From DTFZ01 sp050260375 (GTDB lineage: Bacteria > Bacillota > Clostridia > Christensenellales > SZUA-584): 64,000 nucleotides of DNA. How positions within the stretch are numbered: the stretch's first letter is position 1; every line of letters starts with the position of its first letter. Shown here in pieces: positions 60,719 through 64,000 of this stretch. Below the pieces are notes generated by a model. It searched no databases, was not told the origin of the DNA, and saw only the letters and a program-made list of their open reading frames with translations. Made by a program: the position numbers and the translations under genes. The stretch covers positions 32,268 to 96,267 of the forward strand of contig JBLNCA010000015.1 of assembly GCA_050260375.1 (NCBI GenBank). The letters are read 5' to 3'.

Positions 60719-61045
60719 GTGGATGTAAGCAGCGACGTTATACGCGGGCATATCGACACGATAGTTCTCTCGCTGCTGCGCGGCGGGGATAAATACGGTT
60801 ACGAGATATGCCGCCTCGTGCGCGAGAAGAGCGGCGGGGAATACGAGCTGAAAGAGCCGTCGATGTACAGCACAATAAGGAGGCTGGAAGCGCAGAAGCT
60901 TATTGAGGCGTACTGGGGCAGCGAGACTATGGGAGCTCGGCGCAAGTATTACCGCATAACCCCTGCCGGAATAAAGCTGTTCGAAGAGAACCTCAAAAAC
61001 TGGGCGTTCGCCAAGAAGATAATAGACCGTCTTTTGGAGGTATAG
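60719..61045 (+). CDS. PadR-family regulator
   Basis: 108 residues from GTG 60719 (GGGAGG 7 bases upstream; the ATG at 60698 lies in front of that site). Winged helix with DTIVLSLLRGGDKYGYEICRLV and EPSMYSTIRRLEAQKLIEAYWG, short C-terminal dimer helix. Followed at once by the HAAS-domain gene, the usual regulator/membrane pair. Confidence 0.93.
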   Translation: MDVSSDVIRGHIDTIVLSLLRGGDKYGYEICRLVREKSGGEYELKEPSMYSTIRRLEAQKLIEAYWGSETMGARRKYYRITPAGIKLFEENLKNWAFAKKIIDRLLEV

Positions 61046-61046
61046 T

Positions 61047-61694
61047 ATGGGCGCGATAGATATCTATTTAAAGGAGATAAGAAGGCGCTATCCCGGCACG
61101 CAGGCGGTAAGGGAGCAGATAGAGGAGCTAAGGGATACGCTGCATTTAAAAACTGAAGAACTGCAGGCACAGGGCAAGACTTACGATGAAGCTGCGCGCG
61201 AGGCAATAGCCTCAATGGGAGACGTTTCTCACCTGTTTGACGAGGTATCGGGAAACGTTAAAACTGTATATATCAACCTCTTAAACCGCAATAACTCGAT
61301 ATTCTGCTCGCTCATAATACTCGCGGAATTCCTTGCAGGCTGGCTTGTTGTCTTACTTAATGCGGGATTGGACGCAACATATTGGTGGTTTACGCTTCCC
61401 CTGCTGGGCATACTGCTGGGGCTGGGGGTATGGGTGGCGGCGGCTGTTATAGCTTATAAGCGCGAGCCGCTAAAGACGGAAGTCGTTGACTATCAGTTCC
61501 GCAGGCATATGAAGATAGCTGTCATCGGGTGGCTGTGCCTTTCGCTTCTGCTGTTAGGCATAAACCTATGGATTGGAGTATATATGCGCCCTAATACCAT
61601 ATGGTTTCAGTGGCCCGTGATAGGCATAGCGAACTGGCCGCTCAATATCTGGCTGTATCACAGGCAGCTAACGAGCGGGCATTACGACGCTTAA
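61047..61694 (+). CDS. HAAS/DUF1700-type membrane protein
   Basis: 215 residues; the ATG is one base after the PadR stop codon and has GGAGG upstream within the PadR gene. Residues 1-65 form the HAAS signalling domain (REQIEELRDTLHLKTEEL..GKTYDEAAREAIASMGDV), followed by four membrane helices. Such proteins are co-expressed with PadR regulators and thought to take part in envelope signalling. Confidence 0.85.
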   Translation: MGAIDIYLKEIRRRYPGTQAVREQIEELRDTLHLKTEELQAQGKTYDEAAREAIASMGDVSHLFDEVSGNVKTVYINLLNRNNSIFCSLIILAEFLAGWLVVLLNAGLDATYWWFTLPLLGILLGLGVWVAAAVIAYKREPLKTEVVDYQFRRHMKIAVIGWLCLSLLLLGINLWIGVYMRPNTIWFQWPVIGIANWPLNIWLYHRQLTSGHYDA

Positions 61695-61750
61695 ACCTAT
61701 CGTTGACTGCTTTCCCTGCCGGGGACATAGAGTGGGTGAGAAGTGAAGCT

Positions 61751-61800
61751 TGGCGGGCGGGGATACCCTTTCAGGGCACACGGCGGAACCCCGCCCCTAC
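61751..61800 (+). repeat. REP-like hairpin with a long loop
   Basis: GGCGGGGATACC..GGAACCCCGCC CCTAC, with the inner CCCTTTCAGGG pairing found also at 37828 and 40310. Confidence 0.65.
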
Positions 61801-61855
61801 AAAAAGGAAGAAACGTCAGTGCTCGATTATGAATCTTTATTTGCCACAGCCAGTT

Positions 61856-62734
61856 TCAGCCGACGTAGGGTACGCTCTCAAAGCAGTCGTTTTCGCTTAC
61901 GCCTCCGATAAAGGACTCATAGCCGTCTCTCGTGAAAATTATTTTGCCCTCCGTACCGTCGTCCAACCTGAAGAAAACAAACGAGGCGCCGTCGGTGGCC
62001 GCGGGATAGATTTTCGTGCCGGGGTCGATAGTGCCGGGGAAGTATTCGCCGCCCTCTAATATCTCAACGGGTATGCTTGCTTTGGTAACAAGCGGGTCGC
62101 GGTCGGTCATATCTATCATCATGTCAGTTGCAGCTTCGAACTTGAAGTCGTCCGTAATATCATAGAGGCAGGTGAAAAACCACGTGCCGAGCGCGTCCAC
62201 ATAACCGTCCACTGTTATGCTGGTATACGAGACTTCGATGGCTTTGCCGTTGACGCTGTCCGAAACAACGGGCTTAAGGCCGTCAAACGAGCAGAGAACG
62301 GTAGAATAATCATCACCCTCGTAACCGGTGCTTATTACCAAACAGGGAGCGCCGTTCGGCGTTTCTGTCAGGTTTGCTGACTCAAAATAACCGCTGTCAA
62401 CAACGGCGTTATAAGACGCCTCACTTCCCGAAACGCTCACTATGATCTCGTTTCCTAAGATCTCGCCTCCTTTTCCGAGTCCCACAGATATCTTTTCCTG
62501 CGTATTATCGCCGTTGATATCCGCGGTGAATGACGCAACAATTTCAATGTCCGAAGGACCGGAGGTCTGCGGGGACGCGGTCTGCTGTCCGCTGGTTGCT
62601 GGCATGTCGCTCTTTGCTGGCTTATCGCTCGTTATGGCTCCCGTTCCTTCGGGCTTGACCACTATGCAGCCCGCGCACAGGCATACGCACGCAGCTAATA
62701 CTATGATGAACAATAAGAGGGATTTTGTTTTCAT
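61856..62734 (-). CDS. Lipoprotein with an FG-GAP/VCBS-like domain
   Basis: 292 residues. AAGGAG 8 bases upstream. Lipobox LCAGC (Cys23), Ser/Thr/Pro linker to about 60, then a strand-rich domain starting ADINGDNTQEKISVGLG, a VCBS-like calcium-loop pattern. Function unknown; surface-exposed. Confidence 0.72.
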   Translation of the reverse strand: MKTKSLLLFIIVLAACVCLCAGCIVVKPEGTGAITSDKPAKSDMPATSGQQTASPQTSGPSDIEIVASFTADINGDNTQEKISVGLGKGGEILGNEIIVSVSGSEASYNAVVDSGYFESANLTETPNGAPCLVISTGYEGDDYSTVLCSFDGLKPVVSDSVNGKAIEVSYTSITVDGYVDALGTWFFTCLYDITDDFKFEAATDMMIDMTDRDPLVTKASIPVEILEGGEYFPGTIDPGTKIYPAATDGASFVFFRLDDGTEGKIIFTRDGYESFIGGVSENDCFESVPYVG

Positions 62735-62878
62735 TAAGACGCTCCTTCCGCTTCCAAAGGAAGCAAATGCGTTTTAGCATTCCTTAAGACTTGCGGTATA
62801 AAATGCGTTTACATATATTACTTATCATATTTCCGGGTAACGGTAAACATGAATATTCCAAAAGGCCTAAAAATTGCG

Positions 62879-63517
62879 TTAAGGGATACTAACCCGTCTT
62901 ATCTCGTACCCGAAGCTGCCGCCTTCAAACCGCAGCATGCACCAGCAGGCGCGCGCTTCGTCTGCGGGCATGCCCACGCTGCCCGCGTTGATTACGAGCT
63001 TGCCGCCCACGGAGACGGCGTACGGCGTGTGAGTGTGCGCGCACAGCAGCATGTCGGCGCCTATGCGCGAGCAGAGCGCTTCAAGCTCGTCCTTCGTTGT
63101 CATAATGCCGATGCCCTCGTTTATCCTCCTGTCCGAGCCGTGCACGCACAGCAGCGTCCTGCCCTCTATAGCGATCTGCCGCTTTTCGGGCAGCGCCGCG
63201 ACGTAGCCGCGAGCTTCGGGCGACATGAGCGGCAGGCAGCGCTTGTAATCTGCCAGTACGATTTGTTCAATTTCATTGCGCGGCTCAAAATCGTTGCCGT
63301 CGCCTATTTCGTTAAGCCAGTCGTCGGTGTTGCCGCGCAGCCAGACAAGCGGGCTTAAGGCTTTAAGCGCGTCATAGCAGGCCTGAGGTTCGTCGCCCCG
63401 GAACAGCAGGTCGCCGAGAAATATTACGGAATCGGCGTGAGCCGCATTCATGTCCGCCATTACGGCCAGGAGCGCTTTATAGTTTCCGTGTATGTCGCCA
63501 AGTACAGCGATGTTCAT
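62879..63517 (-). CDS. Calcineurin-like metallophosphoesterase (YfcE/MJ0936 type)
   Basis: 212 residues with all metal ligands: GDIHGN at the start, FLGDLLFRG, RGNTDD, CVHGSDR and CAHTHTPY. Two divalent metals hydrolyse phosphodiesters; substrates vary. GAGG precedes the ATG. The last gene before the RAYT region. Confidence 0.92.
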   Translation of the reverse strand: MNIAVLGDIHGNYKALLAVMADMNAAHADSVIFLGDLLFRGDEPQACYDALKALSPLVWLRGNTDDWLNEIGDGNDFEPRNEIEQIVLADYKRCLPLMSPEARGYVAALPEKRQIAIEGRTLLCVHGSDRRINEGIGIMTTKDELEALCSRIGADMLLCAHTHTPYAVSVGGKLVINAGSVGMPADEARACWCMLRFEGGSFGYEIRRVSIP

Positions 63518-63540
63518 AGCATTACCTCACAATATATCTA

Positions 63541-63836
63541 TATAATATTTATCTTCAGCCCATTTTAATATAGTTCCAAATCTCGTCATAGTCCTGCTCG
63601 CCGCGGATTATATGTTCATAGAAGGAGCGCTGCCAGAGCGTAGAGTTTGCCATATTACGAATTTTCGTATAAGCTTTTGTTGTGTATGTTTTGAAGCGCC
63701 TGACAATATTCTGTAGGGGAGGGGGTTCCGTCCCCTCCCGCCGGACTATTTGACAATCATATGTTCGTGATTCGGCATTATTGCCGATTTAGCTTGATAC
63801 ATTTTCATATACAGATGATAGTTTCTTAATCTCGTC
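63541..63836 (-). pseudogene. Decayed REP-associated tyrosine transposase (RAYT) with REP insertion
   Basis: The reverse strand shows three family pieces: RLRNY (start region), IMPNHEHMIV (HUH-like, but with Glu between the two His and a deleted stretch before it) and, after a REP hairpin at 63713-63740, IVRRFKTYTTKAYTKI then WQRSFYEHIIRGEQ. The frame then loses a 14-base stretch compared with the copy at 63887 and ends in an early stop (63557-63555). Order and spacing are those of Y1/HUH transposases of the RAYT class. Confidence 0.75.
63713..63740 (+). repeat. REP-like hairpin inserted in the RAYT pseudogene
   Basis: GTAG foot then GGGAGGGG GTTCCG TCCCCTCCC. Confidence 0.75.
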
Positions 63837-63840
63837 TTGC

Positions 63841-63863
63841 GGGCGACCGCAGGTCGCCCCTAC
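63841..63863 (-). repeat. REP-like hairpin between two RAYT copies
   Basis: GGGCGACC GCA GGTCGCCC followed by CTAC: foot to the right. With 63713-63740 it brackets the N-terminal fragment of the pseudogene. Confidence 0.75.
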
Positions 63864-63886
63864 GGTACGCTGTACCTGAACGCGCG

Positions 63887-64000
63887 TTACTCCTGCGATT
63901 CATCATAATATTTATCTTCAGCCCATTTCAATGGGTTAGTATCGATATAGCTCCAAATCTCGTTATAGTCCTGTTCGTCGCGGATTATGTGTTCATAGAA
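63887..64000 (-). CDS. REP-associated tyrosine transposase (RAYT), C-terminal part, cut by the window edge
   Basis: The reverse strand reads FYEHIIRDEQDYNEIWSYI, then DTNPLKWAEDKYYDESQE and a TAA at 63889-63887. This is the standard C-terminal end of RAYT proteins, and the visible 37 codons have no defect. The family is a single-copy, domesticated Y1/HUH (IS200-like) transposase that handles REP hairpins. The active-site part lies beyond the edge. The left neighbour (63541-63836) is a decayed copy of the same gene. Confidence 0.8.
   Translation of the reverse strand, partial: FYEHIIRDEQDYNEIWSYIDTNPLKWAEDKYYDESQE

Noticed and set aside
63541..63836. Functional RAYT gene
   Set aside because: A REP insertion, an internal deletion near the HUH motif and a 14-base deletion near the end break the frame.
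1..64000. tRNA or rRNA genes
   Set aside because: I looked for the conserved T-loop and rRNA signature blocks on both strands and saw none; a covariance search would be the decisive check.

Overview
The window looks like a chromosomal segment of an anaerobic, endospore-forming Firmicute (Clostridia; I cannot name the genus). The evidence is a complete tricistronic-type spore germinant receptor operon with an extra small membrane gene (23871-27891), an anaerobe-type hybrid cluster protein (14257-15819), strong AGGAGG-type ribosome binding sites, sigma-A promoters, and several TTG and GTG starts behind good ribosome binding sites. Most genes look moderately GC-rich by eye; two genes (20210-21241 and 48411-49469) are clearly AT-rich and look acquired. 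I see no rRNA, tRNA or CRISPR array.

Layout. 1-10.9 kb: three large secreted surface proteins (a subtilase/sedolisin-like protease, a leucine-rich-repeat/Listeria-Bacteroides-repeat protein and an Ig-like protein) that share nearly identical C-terminal cadherin-like beta-sandwich cassettes, plus a decayed fourth cassette at 299-569. 11-16 kb: a PAS-containing chemoreceptor, and a Crp/Fnr regulator divergent from hcp with a palindromic operator between them. 16-23 kb: lipoprotein/GNAT pair, then a phage-like remnant (two divergent XRE regulators around a palindromic switch, a zinc-ribbon protein, an ArpU/RinA-like regulator), an AT-rich membrane protein, a CGNR regulator. 23-28 kb: DMT-type transporter and the ger operon. 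28-42 kb: GNAT, cyclophilin, several membrane or secreted proteins, a CPBP protease with an odd C-terminal domain, MscL, MscS, ThpR, a drug-type ABC exporter, a DUF362 ferredoxin. 42-48 kb: a Zn/Cd-type P-ATPase with divergent ArsR sensor and shared operator, MarR, a P-loop ATPase, and a TetR regulator with five operator-like palindromes upstream. 48-55 kb: a second AT-rich insert, an L,D-transpeptidase, an SDR, a truncated sigma factor, and a PspA/TPM-domain envelope-stress pair with a perfect 100-bp-period tandem array. 55-64 kb: small membrane genes, AraC, a broken isochorismatase, nitroreductase, TetR/zinc-ribbon and PadR/HAAS pairs, a lipoprotein, a phosphoesterase and REP-associated transposase (RAYT) genes.

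The most striking structure is genome-wide rather than genic. Nearly every long intergenic gap carries short hairpins with a conserved foot GTAGGGG (or its complement CCCCTAC) but with many different stem sequences that always remain self-complementary. They often occur as head-to-head pairs about 65-85 bp long, the form known as REPINs. At the right edge (63541-64000) lie one decayed and one apparently intact (edge-truncated) RAYT gene, flanked and interrupted by these same hairpins. I read this as a REPIN/RAYT system in a Clostridium-like genome, with an unusually diverse set of hairpin stems. Two other dispersed elements (a 93-bp inverted-repeat MITE and a CCCCAA/TTGGGG hairpin) add to the repeat load.
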